NCBI GenBank assembly: GCA_947561395.2
Contig: OX387187.1
Location: 23,727,829 to 23,791,828 of the forward strand
Source: Buxus sempervirens
Lineage: Eukaryota; Streptophyta; Magnoliopsida; Buxales; Buxaceae
Length of the DNA stretch: 64,000 nt
Reading direction: 5' to 3'
Position numbers and translations under genes: made by a program
The notes under the pieces: generated by a model
The model's input: the letters and a program-made list of their open reading frames with translations, nothing else
The model's database searches: none
What the model was told of the DNA's origin: nothing
Part shown: piece by piece, positions 35,910 through 47,791 of the stretch
Layout: each line of letters starts with the position of its first letter
How positions within the stretch are numbered: position 1 is the first letter of the stretch

Positions 35910-37310
35910 ATGGGGGAACAAGGTGCGGTAGAGTATGTGGAATTGGGTGAAAGAGCTCCTCCTATGTTAGAAAACTTCAAGAAAGTTTCTGTCTTGCCCC
36001 TTGTTTTCCTGATCTTCTATGAGGTATCTGGGGGTCCCTTTGGTATTGAGGATTGTGTTAAGGCTGCTGGTCCCTTTCTAGCTCTTCTCGGCTTTCTGCT
36101 ATTTCCATTCATTTGGAGTGTTCCTGAAGCTCTGATAACTGCAGAGTTGGGTACCATGTTTCCTGAAAATGGAGGCTATGTTGTCTGGGTTTCTTCAGCT
36201 TTTGGTCCCTACTGGGGTTTCCAGCAGGGCTGGGTGAAATGGCTTAGTGGGGTTATTGATAATGCACTTTATCCAGTTTTGTTTCTAGATTATCTGAAGT
36301 CTGCATTTCCTGTGTTAGGTGAGGGCTTTCCTAGGATGATAGCAGTTCTCGTATTGACGGTGGCCCTTACTTACATGAATTACAGGGGTTTGACTATAGT
36401 GGGCTGGGTTTCTGTGTTCTTGGGAGTGTTTTCACTTCTCCCTTTTGTTGTCATGGGTGTTGTGGCTATTCCAAAGTTGAAGCCTTCAAGATGGTTAGTG
36501 TTAAACATCAATCATGTGGACTGGGGTTTGTACTTGAACACTCTCTTTTGGAACCTGAACTACTGGGATTCTGTTAGTACTCTTGCAGGGGAGGTGGAAA
36601 ACCCTAAGAAAACGCTACCAAAGGCTCTCTTGTATGCTCTAATCTTGGTCGTCTTTGCATACTTCTTCCCACTTCTAATTGGTACTGGAGCTGTACCACT
36701 TGATCGTGATTTGTGGTCAGACGGTTATTTCTCAGATATTGCTAAAATGATTGGGGGCATCTGGTTGAGATGGTGGATCCAAGGGGCTTCTGCTATGTCT
36801 AATATGGGCCAGTTTGTGGCTGAGATGAGCAGTGATTCTTTTCAACTTTTGGGGATGGCAGAGCGTGGGATGCTCCCTGAGTTCTTTAGCAAGAGGTCTC
36901 GATATGGAACACCGCTTATTGGGATCTTATTCTCTGCTTCTGGTGTGATCTTGCTGTCTTGGATGAGCTTTCAAGAAATCATAGCTGCTGAGAACTTCTT
37001 ATATTGTTTTGGAATGATTATGGAGTTTATGGCATTTGTATGGTTAAGGATGAAATACCCAGCAGCATCTCGACCTTATAAGATACCTCTTGGTACAGCT
37101 GGATCCATTTTGATGTGTATTCCTCCAACTGTATTGATTATTGTAGTTTTGGCTCTTGCTTCTTTCAAAGTCATGGTTATAAGCATCTTTGCTGTGATGT
37201 TTGGGCTTGTTTTGCAGCCTTGTCTTAAATACATTGAGAGAAAAGGATGGATCAGGTTCTCCAACAGTTTAGACCACCCTGATCTTCATGCTACAAGCAG
37301 GGTTTTATGA
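35910..37310 (+). CDS. PUT: polyamine uptake transporter-type amino acid permease (PUT/LAT family)
   Basis: Single coding exon, 466 residues, APC superfamily with about 12 membrane helices. The first helix has the glycine-broken substrate-site motif [10 protein letters not shown]. Further family marks are [59 protein letters not shown] and the C-terminal [12 protein letters not shown]. Plant members import polyamines and paraquat with protons across the plasma or internal membranes. The ATG at 35910 is preferred over a longer upstream open frame because family proteins start a few residues before the acidic segment preceding helix 1, and the upstream part is duplicated leader sequence. Intact. 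Substrate range and paralogue number cannot be read from sequence. Confidence 0.93.
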   Translation: MGEQGAVEYVELGERAPPMLENFKKVSVLPLVFLIFYEVSGGPFGIEDCVKAAGPFLALLGFLLFPFIWSVPEALITAELGTMFPENGGYVVWVSSAFGPYWGFQQGWVKWLSGVIDNALYPVLFLDYLKSAFPVLGEGFPRMIAVLVLTVALTYMNYRGLTIVGWVSVFLGVFSLLPFVVMGVVAIPKLKPSRWLVLNINHVDWGLYLNTLFWNLNYWDSVSTLAGEVENPKKTLPKALLYALILVVFAYFFPLLIGTGAVPLDRDLWSDGYFSDIAKMIGGIWLRWWIQGASAMSNMGQFVAEMSSDSFQLLGMAERGMLPEFFSKRSRYGTPLIGILFSASGVILLSWMSFQEIIAAENFLYCFGMIMEFMAFVWLRMKYPAASRPYKIPLGTAGSILMCIPPTVLIIVVLALASFKVMVISIFAVMFGLVLQPCLKYIERKGWIRFSNSLDHPDLHATSRVL

Positions 37311-40300
37311 TTGGTTGAATTCATTCCTAAGATATGGAAAGTGAATCCCTCGGATTTGAATAATGTCATGGGCTTGACTGATCTACTGACAAAGAAATCA
37401 TAATTGTTTTGTTTTTTGTTTTATCCTTTTTGTCAGTTGTCAAGTTAAGACAAGTTTTTTTTTGGAAGGTAAGTAGTTAAGTTGATAAACGATTCATGTA
37501 AAGGCTCTATTTACCAGACTTTGTACATGGTGCTTTATATTATTTTGAAATTGTAAACTAACTGAATCATCTTGAGATATTTATAAATTAGTGGCCGAGA
37601 GCTATTTGTGGTCTTTTGATCTATGGTCAGATCTGTGGCATTAATACCTAGATTATAATGCATATATGTTGGTTATTGCAGGAATAGAAGATTTGAATTA
37701 GTTTGTTTTGTTCTTCAATATTATCTTCTCTTTCTCGGGCTTATGTTAGATGTTCTTGATTCCTTTTCTTTGATGTATGCTGGCCACAAGAATGTCAATC
37801 AATCAATTAAAAAACCAAACACTTTATCTCAAGCAGTTGACTCAGCAGCATTAATCATGTTCCTTCATCTCAATAAAAAAGTGATATCTTTAGTTAGGCT
37901 ATGGATATCTAAATCTTTCTAAATGACTTTATTCATATTCTTTTTGGCCTTTCTCTAACCTTCTTAGTTCTTTCAGTGAGTATTCTCCGACATCTTATGA
38001 CTGCCTCCTTAGATCTTTCCTTAACATGCCCAAACAATCTTAAAACTTTTTTCCCCCTTACATTTAGCACCTATCTGTTCAATATATAGCTAATATTAGA
38101 TATATTTGTTCTTTATTGTTTGTAGTCTTTCCACATAGTTATCCTTAACATCTGCATCTTAGCAACACACTCATATAAAAAATCTATTGAAATCCGCCAT
38201 TGAGATTAGTCTGTAACTGAATGTAATTAACAAGGAGCACACACCTATCATAAAATCATATACAGCTGGAAATCATATTAAGCTCTTTGTACATGAGAAT
38301 TTTTTTCCCTATTTGTGGATATATTTGGCCATGAAAAGTTTTAGTTTGGCAAAATTTGTTTTTAAAGCTTACGATGACATTATATGCATTCAAATAACTG
38401 AAACACTGTTTATGCTTTGTTTTTCTGTTCTTAACACAAAATGTTAATTTTAAGAACCCTTATGATTACTTTTTCCAAGCTACTACTTCAGTGAATGAAA
38501 GTATGATAGTCCCATGACTATTTTTGGGTATTTGAATTCCAAGTTATAGAAATAGCAATTGCTGTTGCTTTTCACCCTCTAGTTCCATTGCCTTCTTTCT
38601 CTGGTAGAAGGATGTGCAAGTATGAGAAATTGAATGCCTGCATGCTTAAAAGGGTTGGTGCAATATTTATTTTCTGGAGTTTCTGTGCAGAATATGAAAT
38701 TTATGCTTACATTATGCTTTTGTTGGATCCCATCAAAGAAGGATATTGAGCTTAATGCTTCACTAAATATTATGTATCAATTCAGCCTGAGGTTTGAAGA
38801 ACTTTCCTGTCATTGTCTTTCATGTATCCTCAAAATCTTTGAAGGCTATGGAAGTCAAGATGAACTTAAATGACACTTAGTGAAGTTGAAAGATTGTTTG
38901 TGTGATGTGGAACAAAATAAAATCTCTCTTTTCTCCAAGATTGAGAAAGAAGCCCAGAAAAAGTGTGTAGGGGTTTTTTTTATTGGTAATGCACAGTTGG
39001 ATGGTTTAAATGCAGCGTCAAGGTGGAAAGTCGGATGACATTTTCCATCTCAAAACTATCTTCTATTGGTGTAACTATGGAAAGCTTGCTTCTCTGGGTA
39101 TGTCAAGAGGGAAGAGGGGAAGAAGGATAAGCACGGAGATGAAATCATCCCATTTTAAAAACCTTTTCCATTTAATTCAGCATTTCTCTAAGGTCAATTC
39201 TGCTTGATGATACAAGGTATTAAACAATCAGGTATCCTTTCTGCTTTTCCATTGTTTTTGCATTGTATTTACTTGTTTAGTCTTGTATATTCATTATTCC
39301 CCTATAACATAGCAGTTAGAAGCTTTGATTCATCTACTCTTTTATTATGCTAATGCATTTGCTTTGACATTTATTTGTCATATGCAAACACAACTGAATG
39401 GTACCGAGTTTAGCTTTTGAAGGCATAAATAATTCAAAGTTTGTCATTTGCTTCCTTTATAAAGTATAATCCCATTTCATTTTCTTCACAAAATCAAATG
39501 GAGATCCACATAGTTTCAACTAAAATGGTCTTAGTTTTTCTCTTTCTTCTCCTAAATTTTTTAAAAGAGGTAAAAGCTAGCTATCATCTACATTATGGAA
39601 CAGAGAGAATGAATCACTTAAAAGATTGAATTTGGTGAAGATGATTTCCACTGTTCCTACTAAGTTTTAACTGATTGCATCTTCTTTCTCACCTGACATA
39701 CTCAGAAACATTCACTACAATCACATATCTTTAGATGAAGAAAAGTCGTTGAAATTTCTCCAAATTTCCACTGTAAAATTTTTTTATTCTCTACAATCTA
39801 AACACAAATGTCCCCAAATTTTTTGTTAAAATTTAGTTGATTAGATTGAACTCCGGAATGGCTCTAATCAGTAAAAGTATCAATTTATGTTTGAATCTTA
39901 TAATCTATGTATTGAATCTTATGATCTACAGTTAATTGCAAGATTTACAGGAGCCAAACATTTTGATTTTTCCTTAGTAAAAGAACTTTCCGTTTTCTTT
40001 TCTTGGATTATATAATACCTTAAAATGCTAAAGATATAAAAGGAATTGCATAGTTTACTCATTTAAAAAAAAAAAAAAATCCTTTTTCTAAATTTTACTT
40101 CTAATAAAATTATCACAAATCTTATTATTTGCAATTTAAAATTACAGTTTGATTCCATGTGGCCTATAGTGATTTTTCGAATCAATTTCTAAATTGATAA
40201 ACTCGCTCCGAATTATATTTTATTGAGTTCTTTTAACCAACACTGCCCCCCTTTATATTTGGAGTTTTTTTAGAGATGCTTTATAATTTATTTATTTCTC

Positions 40301-41390
40301 TTTTGATTTCTTTTTTGAAATTTAGAAGATATGTTTAATCTAACATTCCTTCTGATAATCTATTTTGAATTTATTCTTGAATATGTTCCAAAAATTTCAC
40401 TCTTAACCTTGTCATAAACAAAAATTTCACTCTTAAATTGAATCCCAAGGAAAATAAAACAAAAAGGGGACTTTTCTTGCTCCATTTTGTACTTGTGCCA
40501 GTTTCGAATAGGTGACTCTACTTTCTCTTTCTAGCATCTTTTACTTCTCCTGGCCATCTTTTACTTTGGATGCTATGAATCAAGCATAAAAAGAAGTATA
40601 TGAACTAAGCTTATGATAGAAGCACTGTGAGAAGGATCTCTTGATCAAAACAATGAACATCATTGATGGGAATCAATTTGAGGCAAAGAAAGAGGAGTCT
40701 AAAGGGAATCAATGCCGTGGAGCCCCACTAGTCTTGCAAGTAGATATATGGTAGGAATTATTTTTTTTACAATTTCTTTATTTGAATTCAAAGATTTTTT
40801 AACTTGTTTAATGGAGATAGTTTGAAAATTGTTTACTGTTTACTGTTTACGGGTATTTCGAAGATATTTAACTTGGTTAGTGAAGATTATTAACTTGTTA
40901 AATTATTTTACAAGTAGATTTTCAACTTGTTTACTGGTATTTCAGAGATTTTTATGTTTACTGTTTGATATCATTCGCACTTGAAAATTATTTCCATCTT
41001 GTTTTTGGACTTTGAGGTCTATTATAAAGGGCACATGGTGTTTGCGTGAATTTGGAATGAATGTAGAGCATTGTTATAATAATTTCTTGAAACGAAGAGT
41101 TCATCTCTTCTTTGTTTTCGATAAGTTTCTTTTGTTTGCTTAGGAATAAAATAAAGAATTAAAAGAAAAAAATTAGAGGAAAGCACGCGCGTGTTGAAGT
41201 TAGAAAACTAAAACGTTGATTTTTATTTTTTATTATACAAACGAAATGAAATGTTATTATGTAAATATTAAGATGGCCAAAGAAGTGATTATATATTTGT
41301 TAAAATTAAATATAATTTTCTCTTTTTAAGATGGCTGATCGCTGTATAATTATTACCTGTTCACATAATTCCAATATATAAGAATTTTAG
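37311..41390. other. 3' flank of the transporter and spacer, no gene seen
   Basis: AT-rich sequence without a credible coding region. Open frames such as 38634-38873 and 39010-39207 lack recognisable motifs. The transporter 3' UTR probably ends within about 250 bp of 37310 (T-rich with TGTAAA-like words), but no clear AATAAA is present. Confidence 0.55.
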
Positions 41391-41599
41391 CGGGGCAATG
41401 GCCTACCCCGGCCCAGTTTGGCATCACCCTTGATTATTTGCGGATAAAGGACTTGGAATATCTGGTGGGATCGAGACTCAAAAGCACCAAATCCTTCGTA
41501 AAGTAGGCTTGTAGTCTCTTATGTAATGTGATTATTTGCCGCCATTTAATATTGTTGTCCATAGAGTGATCATGAGATGCTATTTATAGAGTGACCATG

Positions 41600-43394
41600 A
41601 GATGCCACTATATATAAGATCCAATTAGTTCTCTGATACCACTATGTATAGGATCTTAACTTTTAAACACTTGAGGAAAATAACTAATAGTGGTATCAGA
41701 GCCAATTTTTCCCCAAGGACATAAGTAAAGGTATTAAAAGTTATTTAATTATATTTTAGTTTGAGGTATCTTGGCTCCTTGCATGACCCTAAGTCGCGTA
41801 GCCGTTTAAGGCCGTTCTATGTGATTGAGGCCATTTTAGGTGTAAAGCGTTGACAGTCCGGGAAAAGAGATACCGATAACTAAGGTAAAAGTTAAATGAC
41901 CAAAATACCCTTATGAATTATCTAAGGAGAATTATGTCTCAGAGAAGCTTAAATACGGATCAAACAATTAACATAGAGGAAAACAACTTAATAAATATAG
42001 AAAAAGATTTAAACAATTGGACAATCCCTAAAGTACCAGTAGATCAAGTTTACAAGAAAGGAAGTCTTAAATTTATATCTGATTATACAATCAAAACAGT
42101 AGATCAAACAATCTCTCTAACCAATGAACACGAAAGAATCAATCTTTTAAGTAATAAAACATTAGAAAAACATAGACAAAAATACAATTACTTGCACATA
42201 GGAATGGTCCAAATAGCAATCAAACCATTAACTAGACAAGGTCTTAATACTGCAATTTTATTATGTTTACGAGATTGTAGACATAATCAATTCAATGACT
42301 CTTTATTAGGAATTATAGAATCTAGCTTGTACAATGGTCCAATATATTTTAACTGTTTCCCAGATTTTTCAATATGTCTAACAGATCCAGGAGTTCTTCA
42401 ATCCTTAGTTTTAAATGTTAAATCTACAGGATATGATATGCTTCCAGGATCACTCCCATTTGCAATCATTTATAAGATACACTATAAAGCAATGTCGACG
42501 ATGGCAGATCCATTAGTCAGGATTGCAAGCCCAAAAGGAGAAACTCTTCTCCTTCAAAGTAACTCTAGATATTCAAACGTTATTGTTCTAAGAACAATCA
42601 AATGGAATGAAGTTAGTTTTCCCAGAGAATGGAATTTTCAATCAGCTGTTAATCCTTCCAAAAAAGAAAATAGTCAATTAGATCATATAATACAACATGA
42701 TGATGGTAGTGTAGAAATCAAATTTTCCAAATTAAGTTTTAGAAATCCTGAGTTCGAACAATCTAGTCAAAATCCTTTAGAAAATAGGATTCCAATTTTT
42801 ACTAATCCTAATCCTGAATTAGGACAATCAAGTCGAAGGATTCCATCCTTTTCTAGTCCAAGAAAGTCATGCTCATCAATTCCTTCAAACATAGACTTAA
42901 CAGGAATTAGGACTCAAGCTAATTTGGTTAGACCAACTTATAAACAAGCTGAACCAGAAACATAAATTCAAATGAGGAAAAAGAATCAGAAGAAAATCTT
43001 TCACCAACATATTCACAAATGCAAGATCCACAAGCAGATCCTAGTTGTATGGTCATAGAAAAACAATTCCAAATAGACAAGGAATTCCTCAGAAAAGATT
43101 TTTATTCTAACAAACATATTTCAAAGAGAAAACAATTCTTTGAAAATTACACAAAAGATCAAAGAGACAAAATTCAAACAAAGTATTATGAATATTTAAA
43201 TACCCTGCAAACAAATATATATTTCTTTGACTGGTTTGATTTCGATCTTTCAGTCTTAGAAAAACCAACGACAATCTGGAAATGTAATGATGGTAAAACA
43301 ATAACAAGTGTTCATCCTCCACCAGAACAAATAAAATTTGATATTAACAAAACAGAAATAATTGCTGCTCCTTTCAAGATACAAAGTAATGAAA
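41600..43394 (+). mobile_element. endogenous pararetrovirus fragment (Caulimoviridae)
   Basis: A TATATAAG-like promoter word (about 41610) and a tRNA-iMet primer binding site TGGTATCAGAGCCA (41691-41704) precede a coding region from 41913. The first 200 or so residues resemble a caulimovirid movement protein (YLHIGMVQIAIKPL, LLCLRDCRHNQF, YFNCFPDFSICLTD). A downstream block (43019-43394, KRKQFFENYTKDQRDKIQTK and FFDWFDFDL) resembles the region after the movement domain in petuvirus/florendovirus-like polyproteins. Element B cuts it at 43394; the remainder should lie beyond B, outside the window. It is a broken fossil with at least one break in the visible part, and its left limit is uncertain. 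Confidence 0.8.
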
Positions 43395-45216
43395 TGTGAG
43401 ACATGGATTCGTCATCTCGGATGACTTCCGATTATCGTCACGCGGGGATCGATAAAAATAAGAGTCGCCACCATCCATTTTAAGGTGTGAATGGACACCA
43501 AAGGGTTCATAAATGTCAAATAGAGCTAAAGTAGCTCTAATACAAGGAAAATCAAGAGATTGGGTACGAGGAATTATTTATGAGCGGGGGAAGGTGTTAG
43601 GCACCCCCACTCATCCGTCTAAGACGGTTACCATATGCTTGCTCATACTTTAAATCATTTGTTAGTAAAATGAACTAAGAGGTGCTTAACAAGCACAATG
43701 TGTGTGACCCTTCCACATGAGAAGTCTAATGAACTTAGGCTCTCTTCATGGATCCATCACTTCTAGAACTTCATGAGTGAAGTGAAATCAAGGTAAAAAT
43801 GAAGAAGATCCAGCTAAGGCGAATCTGGAGAAATTAGGTCAAAAGAGCTTCAAAGCTTTGATTAACCATAACTCATTCAATTTAAATCCAAATCAAATGA
43901 AACCAAAGCCATTTGAAAACTGATACATATTAGAATATACGGTAGAAAATTCAGCTCAATCCGATTCAAAACAAAAGAGAAATCCACATATGAAATTTGC
44001 TGTTATAACTCAGAAAAAGTGTTAAGTGGGCATTTTCAAAGCTCTATTCGTGGAGTTTGGCTCAATAAAAATCCATGAAAATTGGTATGGAGGAAGTATG
44101 TGGTGCCATCTTTCCAAATAAAAAAACCTCACACCAATCTCTATCCGGATGTGACTTGTGTGCTCTCTTGAACAGGCCTAGAAGACCACAGATGAGCTCT
44201 GGACAATGCCAGCGAGCACCTCTGAGTCAACTGAGCACCCAAGGCACAAAACAGATTGAAATCTGCTGAAATCAGTTGGAAATGAAAATAGACTTCTCAA
44301 AGAAAACTCAGAAATTGGAATCATAGGAAACGGATTAAAACTGAGCAAATAGTGCACCATCAAAGCGGCAAGTTCAGCAATCTGGGCTGAACTGTCTTAC
44401 AAACTTTGAAGAGATGGTGTCAAAAATTGGCTACATGGAAGTGGACGAAAATTTCTAGATATTAAGTAGACACATCCATCTATCACATGTCTTTGGAAAC
44501 ACTCAAAAATTCATCCGGAGGATGAAGTTATAAGTCTTCCAAGACAGGCCACAGATCTGCCCTGTTTTGAGGTTTTTTGAAGAGGAAACATGGAAACCAG
44601 TGCATGTGTGCATGTGGATTCGACCAAAACCTCAAAATCAATAAAAAACCCTCTCATGAAGTCCTAAAAAACTCATTCTAAGGCCAATGATCTCAGATTT
44701 TCCATATTTACATGGAAATCCAAGATCTAGCCTATCTTTGCAAAAACAGTGACAAGTGGGTGTGAAGATGTGGAAAATCACATTTCTATGAGAAAGTTGG
44801 AATCCATGGCTATTGAGAGCGTGGATTCACATCTTCTCCAAATACAAAAATAACTCAGAGAAGCATTCATGGGTTCAAAATAACCATATAGCATGCTTTT
44901 CATCATTTGAGGGTTCTAAACCTAGAGGATCCATTCCACCTTCCTTTTCCCCAGGCTCTCTCTTCACGTTTTACGGCTAGAGAGGATTCCCAGGTACTTT
45001 AGAAGGGGTTTGGGGTTACAAAAATGCACAAAGGCCTTATACTACAGAAAGGTAGAAGATGAGAGATTGCTGGAATGTAAAAGGGAAGACTGGAAATGAA
45101 AGAGAGCTTTACCTTGGTAGCTTGAGCCTTCAATAGACAATCCAGCAGAGCTTCTCCTTCTTCTTGCAGAGCTTCTAAGCTTCAAATTGTCAGCCATTTG
45201 CAAGAGGAGGACCCCT

Positions 45217-45225
45217 CTATTTATA
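45217..45225 (-). promoter_or_regulatory. TATA box of LTR B
   Basis: CTATAAATAGAGGGG on the - strand, in the same context as the solo LTR TATA box. Transcription toward gag (in the 5' copy) would begin about 30 bp beyond. Confidence 0.65.
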
Positions 45226-45426
45226 GGCCAAGTCAAGGGTAGAAGAGTCCCAAGGGTAGGCCAAAAAGGCCTTCTAGATTATTCCAATTCTCCTCCAAGG
45301 CTTGAATTGGAGTAATTCAGCAAGTTTCGGAGGGTGAAATAGGGAGTTCAAGTCCCTAAGAGAGAGGTAATATGTGTAAATAAGGCTCAGGGATCTAGCC
45401 ATTTCACAAATCCCCGAAACAGCCAA

Positions 45427-45693
45427 AACCGTATACTCAGTGCGGTTTCTACACAACCGCTACTCAAAGTGCGGTTCATGTACAAACTTGACCAAACCGC
45501 CTATACAGGGCGGTTCAATTCAGTTATGCTTTAATTGATTGCTGTCCACGCGGCTCAACGGCCGAAGCTTCGCGAAGCCACGTGGCCGCCAGCGCAACAA
45601 GCATTGATGTGAACCGTGCTGTATGTGCGGTTGCAACCGCACATACAGAGCGGTTGAGACCAAGATTATAAAAACCGCATACTCAGTACGGTT
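45427..45693. repeat. dyad cluster I in U3 of LTR B (6 copies)
   Basis: AACCG-N11-CGGTT copies start at 45427, 45455 (22 bp), 45495, 45612, 45635 and 45673. The fourth and fifth overlap a perfect 30-bp palindrome at 45619-45648. Nearby are GCTTCGCGAAGC (45567-45578) and CCACGTGG (45578-45585). The cluster lies about 200-470 bp before the LTR TATA box. Confidence 0.9.
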
Positions 45694-45806
45694 GTCACCA
45701 ATTTTGATTGTTTTTGAAAGTTTGACATATGTCAATGCTCAAATAAGACCTTTGGAGCCCTTCTTAGTTAATCTCTTATATTGGGGTGCGATTTGGGGTG
45801 TCTACA

Positions 45807-45822
45807 ACTGCCCCCTCTTCGC
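45807..45822 (-). other. polypurine tract of element B
   Basis: GCGAAGAGGGGGCAGT on the - strand, touching the LTR start. It primes plus-strand synthesis in LTR elements. Confidence 0.75.
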
Positions 45823-46148
45823 TGGAATTGGAATCAATTGACAGCGGAGAGCAAAAGACCCGCAAATTGCACCTCTCAGGATCATGTCCATTCGATTATG
45901 AGCTGCAAGAACTCCAATATGGTTTTTGAAAAAGAATTTGTTTAAAGGATTTGATGAAAAGTCCTTAACCTTAAGGGTCAAATCCTCTCCTCGCCTCTCA
46001 TAGAGCACTCGTGGCTATGAAGTGAGATTTGAGCAAATTTTAAAAGCAAAAGTTGATAGGGTGGTGTTTCTTGCAATTCACAACTGCCCTGGACATAGAT
46101 CCTTTGAGAGAGATTGAAAAAAGTTTTGAAAATTCATTTTTGGGTGCC

Positions 46149-46246
46149 AACCGTACTGAACATGCGGTTTTTAGCATTTTCAATTTCAACCGTGCTGTAT
46201 GTGTGGTTTTTGGTACTTTAATACTAACCGTTCTGTATGTGCGGTT
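46149..46246. repeat. dyad cluster II (3 copies)
   Basis: Copies of the 21-bp dyad at 46149, 46188 (CGGTT replaced by TGGTT) and 46226, spaced 39 and 38 bp. It lies between the polypurine tract and the leader-like region of the first antisense gene. Confidence 0.9.
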
Positions 46247-46249
46247 CTC

Positions 46250-47791
46250 TAGGTTTCATATAACCGAGGCCGCGACTGCGGCTGGTTTTATTTCGCTCGC
46301 GAAACCCTTGACTTCCGGAACTCTTGCGTTCTCTCTGGTGACCGTGCGTTCTCTCCGGTCTTCATCCTTCCTTCTCTGGCGAAATCACATCCTCCGGTGA
46401 CTTCATCTTCTTCCGGTGGCATTGCTCTCTCCGGTGATTTCTGTTTTTTCCTGGTGACTTAGCTTCTCCGAGTGACCGACGATCCTTGTGGTGACTGTAG
46501 CTTCCGGCGGATCCGTCATACTGTCCTCTGTTCTGAGCTTGTTTGACTGCCACTTCAATCGACCCTCCTCCAAGTTCCTGGTGAGGTCAAGCTCCTGTTT
46601 TCCTTGCCAGACTTATTTTTTGGCTGATACATGTAGGTGGCCGAATCCTTGTCCGAATTTGCAAACAACTTGTTCGAAAGTTTTGTGCTCTGACTTCATG
46701 ATTGAATGCCTTTATGCACGAAATTTTCCATTGATTTAATGCCTTAGTCACCTTGTGGTCAATGGGATAAAAAGAAAAAAATCCCCAATCTTGTATGTGC
46801 CCATTGCCTGTGTCGATCTGTACTTGACCATGGCTTGCATTGCTTTAATTTTTACCCAAGTTCTTTTTTTGGAATTAATCATGATTTTTGTTTATCCAAT
46901 TTCGAATCTTTTACATTTTTGCTCCACATTGGCATGAGGATTTCTTTTCTGCGGCAGTATAGCACTCGGCTTGCTCACCCTGTAATGCATGTTTTTGCCT
47001 ACTTGGTATGCTATTTTCTGCTAGCCTGGACCCTTAGACTGGAATTTTCTGTTTTTCCAACATGCTTGAATGTCTAGACTGAAGAAAATCCCCAAATGCT
47101 ATGCCTGCCAAAAATATGGATTTCTGACAATTTGTGATCTTTTTGAATGCCAATGCTGTCAATATTTTCAATTTCTGTATCTGTTCATGCTACTATACAT
47201 CTGACTTCTCTTGGTTGACATTCCTCTTGTTTATGCATGATCTCTGCTGTTTGGGATAGAGGCACAGATGTCTCCCCTTGATTTACTTGTATGTTGGCAT
47301 TGATTGGCTTTGGATCCGATTGATGCCGATACCCTATTAGCATAAATGGGATTGAGCCAGAAACAATAACTTGAGCTGAACACCCAGATGCTTGTTAGGA
47401 ACTAAGTGATCCTGAATTCCGTGGACCTGAGAATTAAAATATATTCAACAATTTAGGATTTTAGTCAATCATTAAACTTATCAGAATTCTAAACATGAAT
47501 TGAAAATTCCGAATAGCTTGCTTCAAAAATCTCTTTTATTTATAAGAAAGACATATAGGAAATTTTGTTTCTTATACATAACAGAGATAATAAAGAAATT
47601 AATAACGAATGAAAGAAATCAAATCCTGGTTTGGTGGGGCACTTTTTGAAGTGCTTCTTCCGATTTTCTTTTTCCTGCAAACAAAACAACTTGATTAATC
47701 CATAGCCCTACTGAAGAAATCATGAATAAGACCTATTGGCTTTAAGTGTTACAAAAGACAATGAATTTCTCCTTGCACTCTGATCCTGTAG
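46250..47791 (+). other. possible leader and leader intron of antisense gene 1
   Basis: A C/T-rich stretch with repeated TCTCCGGTGA and TTCTCTCCGGT words (46320-46520) looks like a transcribed leader. A donor-like CTG/GTGAGG near 46578 and an acceptor TCCTGTAG immediately before the ATG at 47792 would make a 1.2-kb leader intron. This is inferred from consensus only. No other gene is seen. Confidence 0.35.

Larger units (their letters stand above)
43395..45806 (-). repeat. 3' LTR of element B, 2412 bp
   Basis: On the - strand it begins TGTAGACACCCC (45806) directly after the polypurine tract and ends CATGTCTCACA (43395). Both ends and internal landmarks match the solo LTR at 11686-13489: the TATA context (45217-45225), the CTCTCTAGCCG...AAGAGAG block (about 44950-44990), GGTGCCTAACACCTTCCCC (about 43585-43605) and TGGCGACTCT (43463-43472). 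The open frames within are non-coding. Confidence 0.9.

Noticed and set aside
38634-39207. Possible small genes after the transporter
   Set aside because: No motifs, weak start contexts and AT-rich composition like the spacer.
41691-41704. TGGTATCAGAGCC as a Ty1/copia primer site
   Set aside because: No LTR end precedes it and the coding region after it is caulimovirid-like, a group that uses the same tRNA-iMet primer.
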